DNA of 64,000 nucleotides from Xenopus tropicalis (lineage: Eukaryota; Chordata; Amphibia; Anura; Pipidae): positions 86,863,539-86,927,538 of the forward strand of contig NC_030681.2 of the NCBI RefSeq assembly GCF_000004195.4, in the 5' to 3' direction. The notes under the pieces were generated by a model, which worked only from the letters and a program-made list of their open reading frames with translations, had not been told where the DNA came from and made no database searches. A program made the translations under genes and the position numbers. Shown piece by piece: positions 25,031 to 43,757 of this stretch. Every line of letters starts with the position of its first letter. The stretch's first letter is position 1.

Positions 25031-26450
25031 TTAAACCCATTGGCGTCAAAAGTATTCAGGGTGAACATCCAGAATCTTTCCCTTTTATCCAACATTTCTA
25101 TTTTCTCTCCACCTCTATAATCAGTTCCTATTTGCTCAATCGCCCATGCCTTCAGATGCCTCACATCCAAACCATGGGTATCATGGAAATGTCTGTATAG
25201 CAACATCTCTTTTGAACCCAACCTGATTTTACACAAGTGTTAATAAAGCCTAGTGCAAAATGATCTTGAAAATGAACTGTATGACCTATATACCTCCCTC
25301 CACAGCTGCATTCGATGACGTATATTATATATTGTGACCAACATGAGATATGATTATTAATGTTATACTTATTCTGATTATCTCCAATTTCCATTAATAG
25401 AATTTTTTGGGGGCAAAAATTGCACTGAGAGCATTTCCCAGATGTGTGCCAGACTTTAGATATTTCCAACGTTTTCCTCTTTGTATTATTACTACACCAA
25501 CTGATTATACTATTTCTGTTTATGTTTCTATTTTTATTCCTATGTTTTTTCAAAACTGTAGGTGCTTATATCTCTAGTGTTCCATTCTTTTTGTATATTC
25601 TTGGTAGTTTTCCCGGTACTATACTTTTTAGGTGGGGGTCATGAAGTACTATTGGCCAATATTTTTCTATTATTCTAAATACCTCCTCTGATCTATAGTG
25701 ACATCTTGCCATCATAGCTAACTTGCCATGCTCATAGGACAGTTCATTGGCGGTGGCCTGTGTAATTTCCATTTCCCCTATGCTATTAACATAGTATTTT
25801 TTATAGTTTGACTATTTGACTATTTCTGTTCTTCTCTAAATTATTTCCTTCTTTTTTATACGTCCTATGTATTATCTCCATATGCCCCTTTCAATCTCTT
25901 AAGGCTGGCAGACAGTGGTTTTCAACATTGTTTTCTCCATTCAGGAAATTGGCTAAACAATTATCTCCCAATGTTTCCCGGCCTAATACCTGTACCAATC
26001 TGGTCGGCTTTATATATTTTAGGTATATAAGCACAGTCTTTCCCTACTATCTCCAGGAACTCATCTATTAGATGTCCCTTCTCATACTTCTTTTCCAAAA
26101 ATCTATTGAATATATAACAACTTTGTTCAAAAAAATCGTGGTCATTAGTACAGTTCCTACGGATTCTCATGAATTGTCCTTTCTTTATGATGGCTACTCT
26201 TCAAGATATAAGTATTTCTATCCACCCCTTTAAAAAAAGGTTCTAGTACACAGTTCGTCCATTTCCACATAGATCTCTAAATCTAGAAATTCAATGTTTC
26301 GGTCACTCCATTTACATGTGAATTTTTAAACGTCTTTATTTTCATTGATTTTATCAAAAAAGGGAGCTACAGGGGAAATTCTTGTATCCCAAATAATAAA
26401 GACATCATCTATATAGCAACGATAAACCCTTAGACCTGGGGGACGGTGTA
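24994..26450 (-). pseudogene. decayed Penelope-like element polyprotein (reverse transcriptase plus GIY-YIG-like domain)
   Basis: Read on the minus strand, fragments occur in the order expected of a Penelope-like retroelement. The RT catalytic motif RCYIDDVFIIWD lies at about 26380-26421, with YIDD at 26404-26415. Then come KWSDRNIEFLDLEIYVE, MRIRRNCTNDHDFFEQS (26170 down), a block around IIEKYWPIVLHDPHL (25772-25566), CSQCNFC plus YIIYVIECSCGGRYIGHT (GIY-YIG-like, about 25400-25290), and HFHDTHGLDVRHLKAW to the C-terminus at 24994. Stops and frameshifts separate the blocks, and the usual sequence between the MGTG-like and YIDD motifs is missing. It is a dead copy. Family knowledge: these elements encode an RT related to telomerase with a GIY-YIG endonuclease. 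Confidence 0.88.
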
Positions 26451-26599
26451 GTTGTTTATTACTAAATTAACCTGTGCCCATTACAAATAATTTATTCTAC
26501 CATTTAAAATTTTATTCTTGAACCAACAAATGTATTTTTTTAGCTGTAATATTGGTGTATAGGCAGCCCTCTCAGGTCATTGTGCTGGAGTCTGTAGCA

Positions 26600-26900
26600 G
26601 TTGAACTGGGGAGCTCAACCGTCTGTCAGCATACCCATAAGGGTATCAGGTGCAAATAACTGGAAGAACCCCACCTTGCATGGGGGTCAATACTCAGCAG
26701 CAAAAAATCCAGTAGCACACTGAAATTGCAAGCCATGTAAAAAAGTGTTTTATTTGCCCAAGTACATAGAAAACAAGAGCAACGTTTTGGGCCCCTCCGG
26801 ACCCTTTTAGAAGCCTGAGTCTGAGCTTTCAGTAGGAGCCAGCACATCACAATGGAACTGCTTTTAGATAAGTTATTTTTTCTTCTGCTCATTGTAACTG
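26600..26900 (-). repeat. probable 5' pLTR remnant of the Penelope-like element with hammerhead-like core
   Basis: On the minus strand, CTTCTAAAAGGGTCC then GGAG then GGGCCCAAAACGTTG (about 26816-26773) has the layout of a hammerhead ribozyme core (CUGANGA, stem II, GAAAC) with both conserved boxes mutated. It lies just upstream of the RT remnant, where Penelope-like elements carry such ribozymes. Boundaries are approximate. Confidence 0.5.
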
Positions 26901-27305
26901 GAACAAAAGTGTTTTAATATATGGGTTACTGTGTGAAATGCAATGTTCAGGGGTATAGCTGAAAGGATTAATTTAATCACAGTGGCTATGATCCTTGAAA
27001 TTCATTGTTCTCCATTGCTTCACTGCTGCTTTGAAATATCTGCTTGTCCTTGTTTTCTGTACTTTTTTAAGTTCCTGTTGTTATTTCATATTCAGTTGCT
27101 TTCACTGGCTGAATAGCCCGCAATTACTTTCCAAATCATTTTAGTTCTCAAGGTTATCAACTGAGCAGGGAAACAATTTGATGTCTTCTTACATGGTTGT
27201 TTACCCAGCTTCACATATTTACTGAGTTTTATTATATTTTCATTCATTTTCATTCAGTTTCTTTCAAACATCCATTTTTAGGAAACCTGATGTAGCTGAC
27301 GAGTG
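26901..27305. other. intergenic, nothing recognised
   Basis: AT-rich sequence with no gene or repeat that I can name. Confidence 0.5.
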
Positions 27306-27689
27306 TATATATACAGGGCCGCCATCAGAAATCACGGGGCCCCTCACAACAAAATTTCTGGGCCCCACCCTCCCACGGGCCCTCCCATCAATACAAGGGA
27401 TACACAAGCATTGGTAGCGAAGGCCCCCTAAAACATTGGTAGCCAGGGCCCCCCTAAAACATTTGTGGCCAAGGGTTACGTTTTGCATTAGTGGCAGGGA
27501 CCCACTAATACATTGCTAGCCAGCCCAGGGCCCCCTAAAACATTGGTGGTCCTCCCCCAGTGTTCCCATACAATGGCCCGCTCTCCGCTGCTTCTTGACG
27601 CTCCCCCCCCCCCCCAGAATCCTCCTGCTTCTTCCAGGGCCCCCTAAGCATCCTTCAACTCCCCCACCCAACATCCTGCTGCTTCTTCC

Positions 27690-28225
27690 AAGCCCCCCCC
27701 AAGCATCCTCCACCTTCCCCTAGGGCCCCCCCTAAGCATCCTCCACCTTCCCCTAGGGCCCCCCAAGCATCCTCCACCTTCCCCCAGGGCCCCCCCTAAG
27801 CATCCTCCACCTTCCCCCAGGGCCCCCCCAAGCATCCTCCACCTTCCCCCAGGGCCCCCCCCAAGCATCCTCCACCTTCCCCCAGGGTCCCCCCAAGCAT
27901 CCTCCACCTTCCCCCAGGGCCCCCCCAAGCATCCTCCACCTTCCCCCAGGGCCCCCCCAAGCATCCTCCACCTTCCCCCAGGGCCCCCCCCAAGCATCCT
28001 CCACCTTCCCCAGGGCCCCCCAAGCATCCTCCACCTTCCCCCAGGGCCCCCCCCAAGCATCCTCCACCTTCCCCCAGAGCCCCCCCCCCAAGCATCCTCC
28101 ACCTTCCCCCAGGCCCCCGCCCCCCAAGCATCCTCCACCTTCCCCAGAGCCCCCCCCCAAGCATCCTCCACCTTCCCCCAGGGTCCCCCCAAGCATCCTC
28201 CACCTTCCCCAGAGCTCCCCCAAGT
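27690..28225. repeat. minisatellite, about 16 units of 30-36 bp
   Basis: The core AAGCATCCTCCACCTTCCCC starts at 27701, 27734, 27765, 27798, 27830, 27863, 27895, 27927, 27959, 27992, 28022, 28055, 28090, 28126, 28159 and 28191. Each is followed by CAGGGCC and a C-run of varying length; a degenerate unit follows at 28222. Unit length varies only in the C-runs. All three minus frames are open (156-223 codons), giving Gly-rich repeats of GGRWRMLGG or GKVEDAWG type. This is low-complexity read-through, not evidence of a gene. Confidence 0.93.
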
Positions 28226-28318
28226 ATCCTCCAGTCCTCTACTGCCGCCGCTGCCGCCGCCGCCAGCATCCTTCTGCTTCCTCCGCCTATCCTGTGTCAA
28301 CTTTGTATCTTCCACTAC

Positions 28319-28433
28319 GTCCCGAGCTCCCCGCTACATGTGCGCTTTTATAGGGTTGCGCCCCATGCGTGTGACGTCAGTGAGTACAGGGCGCAACCTT
28401 ATAAAAGCGCACATGTAGCGGGGAGCTCGGGAC
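28319..28433. repeat. 115-bp palindrome inside the hAT-type element
   Basis: The left arm from GTCCCGAGCTCCCCGCTACA pairs with the right arm ending TGTAGCGGGGAGCTCGGGAC. Arms are about 45 nt with a single mismatch cluster, and the spacer is about 25 nt (CATGCGTGTGACGTCAGTGA). The spacer includes the CRE-like TGACGTCA. Confidence 0.85.
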
Positions 28434-28770
28434 ATAACAGCGGACGCCGGCAATGGAAGTAACAGGGCCCGGAGTTGATTGAAGGGGGCCCGAGGTAAAA
28501 AAAAACTCTAGCACGGCCGGGCCCCCTTTAAACGCCCGGGCCCGGGACAACTGTCCCCCCTGTGCCCCCCTGATGGCGGCCCTGTATATATAAAATCTGT
28601 GATGGAGAATTAAACATGGAATATATTTGTATATAAAAATATTTTTAATTCAGCACACAACGCATTTTGCCAAAAAAGAACCTACCATGATTACTGGCGC
28701 AGGTTTTTTCCAATTTTTTGGATAACTGAGAGGCAGCAGGTTGTGGCAGTGGGTCCTAGGAAAATTACAT

Positions 28771-29382
28771 TTAGGGGCTGATTTACTAATCCACGAACGG
28801 TCCGAAGGCATCCGAATGCGTTTTTTTCGTAATGATCGGTATTTCGTGATTTTTTCGGAAATTGTCGCGACTTTTTCGTAGCCATTACGACTATTTCGCA
28901 AAATGTCGCAACTTTTTCGTAGCGCTACGACTTGCGTGAATTATCGCAACTTTTTCGTAGCCTTCGCGCCGAGTACCAAAATTTCGGATTCATTCAAGCT
29001 TCAGTATCATGACTTTCCTTGGGCCAGGTTTGAGCTGCAGAGTGCCATTGAGTCCTATGGGAGACTTTCCTTGGGCCAGGTTTGAGCTGCAGAGTGCCAT
29101 TGAGTCCTATGGGAGGCTTCCAAAATCATGCCAAGTCTGAAAGTTTTGCCCGCCGGTTAACGAGCGCTCAATACGAAAAAGTCGCGACAATGTACGAGCA
29201 AATTGTAACGGCTACGAAAAAATCGCAACTTTTCGTGCAAGTCGTAACAGCTACGAAAAAGTCGCGACAATTTACGATAAAGTCGTAACGGCGACGAAAA
29301 AATCACGAAAAAGTCGCAAAATGTTTGTTTCCAATCCGAATTTTCGGATTCGAATTCGTGGGTTAGTAAATCAGCCCCATAA
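28771..29382. mobile_element. long palindromic MITE (GGGGCTGATTTACTAA family), copy 2
   Basis: Left TTAGGGGCTGATTTACTAAT, right TTAGTAAATCAGCCCCATAA. It shares interior words with copy 1 and, unlike it, carries the GACTTTCCTTGGGCCAGG block, which is tandemly duplicated (29011-29115, period 52 bp). Non-coding. Confidence 0.78.
29011..29115. repeat. 52-bp tandem duplication within palindromic MITE copy 2
   Basis: GACTTTCCTTGGGCCAGGTT starts at 29011 and 29063, and the intervening 52 bp are identical up to CCTATGGGA. Copy 3 (from 32494) has one unit. Confidence 0.92.
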
Positions 29383-32282
29383 TGTAATGAAAGGCAGTCC
29401 TGGTAGCCAAATACATTTCATGTCCTGCAACAACAAGCAAATGTTACTAAAATTGCATAATTAATTATACTTTTTTTGAGTTGCAAATCAGCCCCCAGTC
29501 TCCTATTTTGGATCCCTTGGGAAAAGGTTAATAAACCCTGATATAAAGTATCAAAAATGGGTGAACTTTAGGAATATAATAAAATAAGCAAAGTTTGCCC
29601 AGGCCCAGTAATCTATAGCAGCTAATCCACTGTTTGATTTCAAACAGCAAACTAGTTATTACTGCCTGCTGATTGCTATGGTTTGCAAGACCTGTACACC
29701 TTTTATGACATTACTCCAAAAATACAATGCAGGTACATTCTTTTAGAAGTATTTTGTTAAACATTGGTCAGGGCAGCCTTGAGGATCTCTAAGATCATTA
29801 AATAGGTTGAGCTAGATAGCCCAAACTGCTTATCTGTCCAACTGACATATTGGTCCAACCATATTGGTAAGCACCATCTTTATTATTACTGACTATTACA
29901 TTTATTATTGAAGGGTCTCCACCTGAGTATACAATGACTAAATATAACCTATATTTTAAAGCAGTGATGTCTGTTTTCCATGCTATGGGCAATTATCAAA
30001 TATTTTATGTGCTCCGGGTCTAGATTTTTCTACCAAAATGATGTCATACAAAGAGTTTCATGGAGATCTTATAAATGCTGGGGTCCATAAAAAATATCTG
30101 GTCACATCCAGCTGCAAGCAATCAACTGGTCAACTCTAATCTAATGAACAATGACAGTAAAAGATAGATTGTTTAAAACAGTAAAATCTACAGTTTGCTT
30201 TTTAATTAAAACAGAAAAAAACACATTTTTAGCACAGGACCAGCTGCTGTTCCCATTCAACTTCTGAGTAGTAACACTTTATCACCCCCGATATACTGAA
30301 ATTAGCACGAAGGCAATAGAATGTGTGCAAACAGGCAAGGGCATTGTTGTTATGTGTCAGGAGATTGAGCTGTCACATTTCTATTTATGTTTCCAAAACA
30401 GTGAAACTTCTGGGCATTTTGCAGTAAGCAAGCACAGGTATTGTAAAGTGGAGTATACACAACACAGATATACATAAAGACAAATATAAACTAGGAATAG
30501 TTATGTTTAACTTTGGTTCATATCAAGACAATTAATTTATGTAGCTCCTCTCAGGTCTTGCAGTTTGTTTGCTAAAAGACTAGAAGCCTCATTTAATATG
30601 TGCAAAGTGTGCAGACACAAATGTGAAAATACAAAATCCTTTAAAATTGCAGAGAGATCCTAGGTGCCCCCTAAATCTGCTCTGATGAATTACATGCAAC
30701 TTTCGAAGTGACGCCTGTGCTGTATGAAGATCCTGTACCACCCTAGAATTCACGTCAGTTTGTGCATGAAGTCACCTCCACCAATGCCACATAGCTATGG
30801 GTCAGGTACCCCTCAGCCTACCAGCTCCGCCTCCAGATTTACACATGTCTCTGACAGCGGCAAGATTTTCTTTAAAAACAATTTAATCATATAGGCACCC
30901 TTAAAGCTGCTGCCCTGGGCAGTTTGGTGCTTATATAAAAATATGACCCTGATGATGCCATTCCAACACAAAATCTAAATTTTTCATGTGATTTATCAAA
31001 TTAGATATTATTATTATTATTTGCATCCATTTTGATGCATGCAAGTTGTAGTGGGGATAAAAAAAATGGTGATTCACACTTTACACACTGCTCTGAATTT
31101 CTAACGTTTTTACAATGTTCTCTCATAGAAAAAAAACTGCTGCTAAACCAGAACAAAGACCTTTGCCCCACATGACTACCAAAAGATGCAGTAATGGCAT
31201 TTTGGTCTCTGAGTCAGTGGAAGTTCTGTTGGGATTTCTTGCTGAAAGTGGGGGATTTAAGCTCTGTTCTCATCCCCCACAATGGAGATTGTTATATGTA
31301 CAAACACACCTCGCTGAGCATGCAAAGAATTGTATTTCAACATGAATAGACAGATCACCTACAAGTTTAAGTTTTGCAGAATTGTTTCAGTTTGCTTGGG
31401 TCCAATCAATGGGAAGTAAACCATCAGTAAGGCACATTGGATCTTTGATTATAAATGTAACTGCGAAAGGTTTATAGTGCCTTTTTTAATGAATGGGCCT
31501 AGTTGCTAGGGAGTCCTATTGCCTGTTTTGTATTGTACCCAGTGAATATACTAGGTATAGTTCCTAAATGTATGTACATTTGTATATCTATGACTTACCT
31601 TACCTTACTCCAACTGAACTTCCAATTTGATCATAAATTACATACAATAAGATATCTATTTTAAATATTTCAAAATAATAGTTGACTTGATTTATTTCTC
31701 TAAACCAGTATAAGCATGGGGGCATCACTTCAACTAGTAGTGCTTGGGTCACAGTGTTTCAGCAGACACTTGGGGGTATATATATCATGCTGTGTAAAAA
31801 GTGGAGTGAAGCATTACCAGTGATATTGCCCACGGCAACCAATCAGCAAATAGATTTCAACAGGTTGCTGTAGTGTAAAAAAATTAACACAGCATTCACT
31901 GACACAGGTCTGCACACACAAGACTCATTGGGCACAAATCTGTATGAACTGGCACTTAAACCAGAGGTAAAACAGACTGATTTTACAATGGCATTGAAGT
32001 AAAGTTATTTGTGAGTATGAGATAAGTGACTATGGCCTGAGTAAAATAAAATTGAATCACATCGACAAGATACAGGCTGTTATTTTTAAATATAATTGCA
32101 AATAAACCAGTATCTGCCTGTCCCTATCTGTTCTTTGTACTACTGGTTCTGACTTCTACAGGGGTGTCAACCCTTTTGGAAATGTCAGTGTCCCAATTTT
32201 CCCTCCCAACCCCCTGGTCTACCAATGCAATTGAAATTCCAACGTCAGGTTCAGATACACTCACATTACACTGGTGCAATTC
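29383..32282. other. intergenic, no gene seen
   Basis: About 29590-29680 and 31772-31870 are fragments of dispersed non-coding repeats; the latter is half of the palindromic MITE seen complete at 35702-35877. 30830-30950 resembles a hAT-type fragment. No exon found. Confidence 0.45.
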
Positions 32283-32769
32283 TAAGGGGGAAATTTATCA
32301 ATCCACAAGCGCTCCGAGCGTTTGTTTGATTGGAGCGTTTGCTTTTTACGCGACTTTTTCGTACCTTGTGTATTTTCAGCAATTTTTTCCTTATTTTATG
32401 CGACTTTTTCGTAGTTGCGTTAAAAATTACGCAACAAAATCGTATTGTCGCAACGAGTACAAAAGTTTCGGATTCATTCAAGCTTCGTTATCGTGACTTT
32501 CCTTGGGCCAGGTTGGAGCTGCAGAGTGCCATTGAGTCCTATGGGAGGTTTCCAAAATCATGCACAGAAGGATCAAAGTCGGAAAGGTTTTCCTGCATTT
32601 TACGATCGTTCGGTACGAAAATTTTGTGACTTTCATATCGCCAATACGATATTATCGTGACTAATACGATTTTTTCTTAAGCATATTTGTGATATTTGCG
32701 ATCCCAAGAAATTATCGTATCCAATCCCATTCAGGATTCAAACTTCTGTTTTAATGAATCGGCCCCTAA
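32283..32769. mobile_element. long palindromic MITE, copy 3, with TAA flanks
   Basis: TAAGGGGGAAATTTATCAAT on the left and TTTAATGAATCGGCCCCTAA on the right. TAA is repeated directly at both ends (32283-32285 and 32767-32769). It shares the CTTTCCTTGGGCCAGG block with copy 2 but is more diverged. Confidence 0.75.
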
Positions 32770-32871
32770 GAATTCTTATTTTCATCATGAAACATAGCTT
32801 CAACTGGAACCATCTAACCGTATTAAAAACAGATATACGTGAACGCAATAGATACACATAAAAATACATAC

Positions 32872-32875
<4 letters not shown>

Positions 32876-32906
<31 letters not shown>
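32876..32906. repeat. (TA)n microsatellite
   Basis: About 14 TA units. Further TA arrays lie at 4926-4957, 18757-18777, 33194-33212, 34768-34792, 47931-47971 and 52363-52413. Confidence 0.9.
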
Positions 32907-32910
<4 letters not shown>

Positions 32911-32981
32911 TCCACACGACAGCACCACACTCCGAAAGTTGCTACAATGTAGCTGCCCCTGTGCACGGAATACCAAATAGA

Positions 32982-33194
32982 TACCAAATCAAAAACGACC
33001 AGCACCAAGGGTCTTGTGGTTCAAACAAATATTAGTGTATTATAATTGCATGTACAACAGACGTTTTGGTCCCTTTTGGGAGCCTTGAAAAAGGTCCCAA
33101 AAGGGACTGAAACGTCGGTTGTACATGCAAATATAATACACTAATATTTGTTTGAACCACAAGACCCTTGGTGCTGGTTGTGTTTGATTTGGTA
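32982..33194. repeat. inverted repeat of Penelope-type termini with hammerhead-like core
   Basis: Left arm from ACCAAATCAAAAACGACCAG and right arm to GTGTTTGATTTGG are inverted copies of about 95 bp meeting near 33085. The right arm has CTTGAAAAAGGTCCC, AAAA, GGGACTGAAACGTCGG (33085-33118), close to a hammerhead core (CUGANGA-stem II-GAAAC). The left arm holds the mirrored and more mutated version. TA arrays flank both sides. Confidence 0.6.
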
Positions 33195-33358
33195 TATATA
33201 TATATATATATAGATCATTTTTTTTTTTTTATAAATTTTCGGTCTCCGTGGACCTGCCCCAATAACAAAAGGAATCCTTCACTTCTCGTCTAAAGCCAAG
33301 CAGCCCAACTACTTTTCTACTTCCACTTTCCTCTCACTACAGGGATTTAAATTCCATT

Positions 33359-33532
33359 CCGGAAGTGCCTGATCTCGAGCGGTGCATCTCGGGAAATGTA
33401 GTGCGCGGTGCCGTCTTAGGCAACAGTTAGGTTCTCCTTGAATACTACATCTCCCAGCAACGATTGCAACGCCCTCCCAGTGCCTGTTGGTGGGGTGAAT
33501 GAATCAGTGGCGTTGTTATTAACGCCATATTG
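33359..33532 (+). promoter_or_regulatory. akirin2: akirin2 promoter region with ETS, ZNF143-like and YY1-like motifs
   Basis: Seen here: CCGGAAGTG at 33359-33367 (ETS/GABP type); TGCATCTCGGGAAATGTAGT at 33383-33402, a minus-strand match to the ACTACANNTCCCAG-type ZNF143/SBS site; ACTACATCTCCCAGCAACG at 33444-33462, the same motif on the plus strand; and CGCCATATTG at 33523-33532 (YY1 type). There is no TATA box at a fitting position. The surrounding 33350-33810 is richer in CpG than its flanks, as expected of a housekeeping promoter. Transcription start is inferred at roughly 33450-33530, leaving a 5'UTR of some 300 nt. No transcript data were available. Confidence 0.6.
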
Positions 33533-33806
33533 AAAGCGGAGTCTGAGACGGAGCTTCTGGATAGCTGTTGTGGGTGTAGATACGGCGACAGGATCTCTTT
33601 CCATCCTAGTTCGTGAACGCTTGGAAGGCCCCTTCAACTGCGGAAAACTGATCCGGGATCGCTAACGAGTAGAACTGTCTGGTTCTCGGGTGTGAAGGCG
33701 ACCGGCAGTGCTGCAAAGAGCGCCCTAAGAGAGGCCCCTGGGAACCTTCCCTAATAGTGTTTGTACCCGTTGTGGCAATTGTGCCGTGTGTTTAGGTGCC
33801 TGTGCC
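33533..33806 (+). other. akirin2: probable akirin2 5'UTR
   Basis: GC-rich, non-repetitive sequence between the YY1-like site and the start codon. There is no splice signal that I would need to invoke, so an unspliced leader is the simplest reading. The true 5' end is unknown. Confidence 0.5.
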
Positions 33807-43092
<9,286 letters not shown>

Positions 43093-43757
43093 GTCGTTCC
43101 TTGCCTTTCTCGGCTGCCGTTTTCCCTTATTTGCTGCAAGATGTCCTAGTTAAGAACTGCAGCAATGCCATATTCCCTTTCCCTTTGAACACAGGTTATT
43201 TCAAGCTTTTGTCAGTGGCAACCACTCTTACGCAGCAACTGGTTTTGGAGTGCTCCCTGATGTCAGTGCCACTGGGTGTGGATCTATGCTACCTGTATTA
43301 AATATACCAATGGCCTCATTTGCTGTATCATTTAAAATTTGGCTTCTTTTGTTAATGTTTTAAAATGGAAAGCATTAAAGCTGGTGTTAAAGAATCTGCC
43401 CTTTGCTAGGTGTGTAAATAGTTCACGTTAGAACGCCATTTTGTCGGGTTTTAATGACTGCACTACAAACACAAGCGGCATCCACTAATACAGATGGAAT
43501 CATTTCTGGGACAATTTTAAAGTGACATCCAGCAGTTTGACTGTGGGGAGCAGAAAATGAAAAAAAGGGCATGCTTGTATTAAAGGACTCTGGGGGGTGG
43601 GGGCAAAGGTAAGAAAGGATTTGATTTCTTATTTTGTAGTTTATTTATTCTATCAGTCTTTAACAAGTGTTTAATGCAATTTTTTCCGTCTATCATTGTT
43701 TAACTGCCTTGTAGTACTGGAATTTAGTTGGAATAAAATAAAAACACAAACTTTGTA
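43093..43757 (+). other. akirin2: akirin2 3'UTR with AATAAA signal
   Basis: The sequence after the stop codon holds a canonical AATAAA at 43732-43737. Cleavage is expected about 15-25 nt later, just where a run of 20 T begins (43758). Earlier A-rich hexamers are not canonical. The 3' end is inferred from sequence only. Confidence 0.7.

Larger units (their letters stand above)
27314..28584. mobile_element. hAT-type non-autonomous element carrying a minisatellite
   Basis: Starts CAGGGCCGCCATCAG and ends CTGATGGCGGCCCTG, exact inverted repeats. Flanks TATATATA at 27306-27313 and 28585-28592 match over 8 bp, although the low complexity of the flank weakens that point. Very GC-rich. It contains the minisatellite (27690-28225) and a strong palindrome (28319-28433). 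No transposase is encoded. Confidence 0.83.

Noticed and set aside
27644..28315. Long minus-strand ORFs (223, 157 and 156 codons) of Gly/Trp/Met-rich repeats
   Set aside because: All three frames are open because the 30-36-bp minisatellite lacks stop-forming words; no conserved domain, start context or splice logic.
1..33000. Possible CNR1 or SPACA1, expected from mammalian synteny
   Set aside because: CNR1 has a large single coding exon (over 450 codons), and no such ORF or recognisable fragment is present. No SPACA1-like exon was seen.
26773..33118. Intact hammerhead ribozymes
   Set aside because: Both candidate cores have substitutions in the invariant CUGANGA box, and one also in GAAAC; described only as hammerhead-like remnants.
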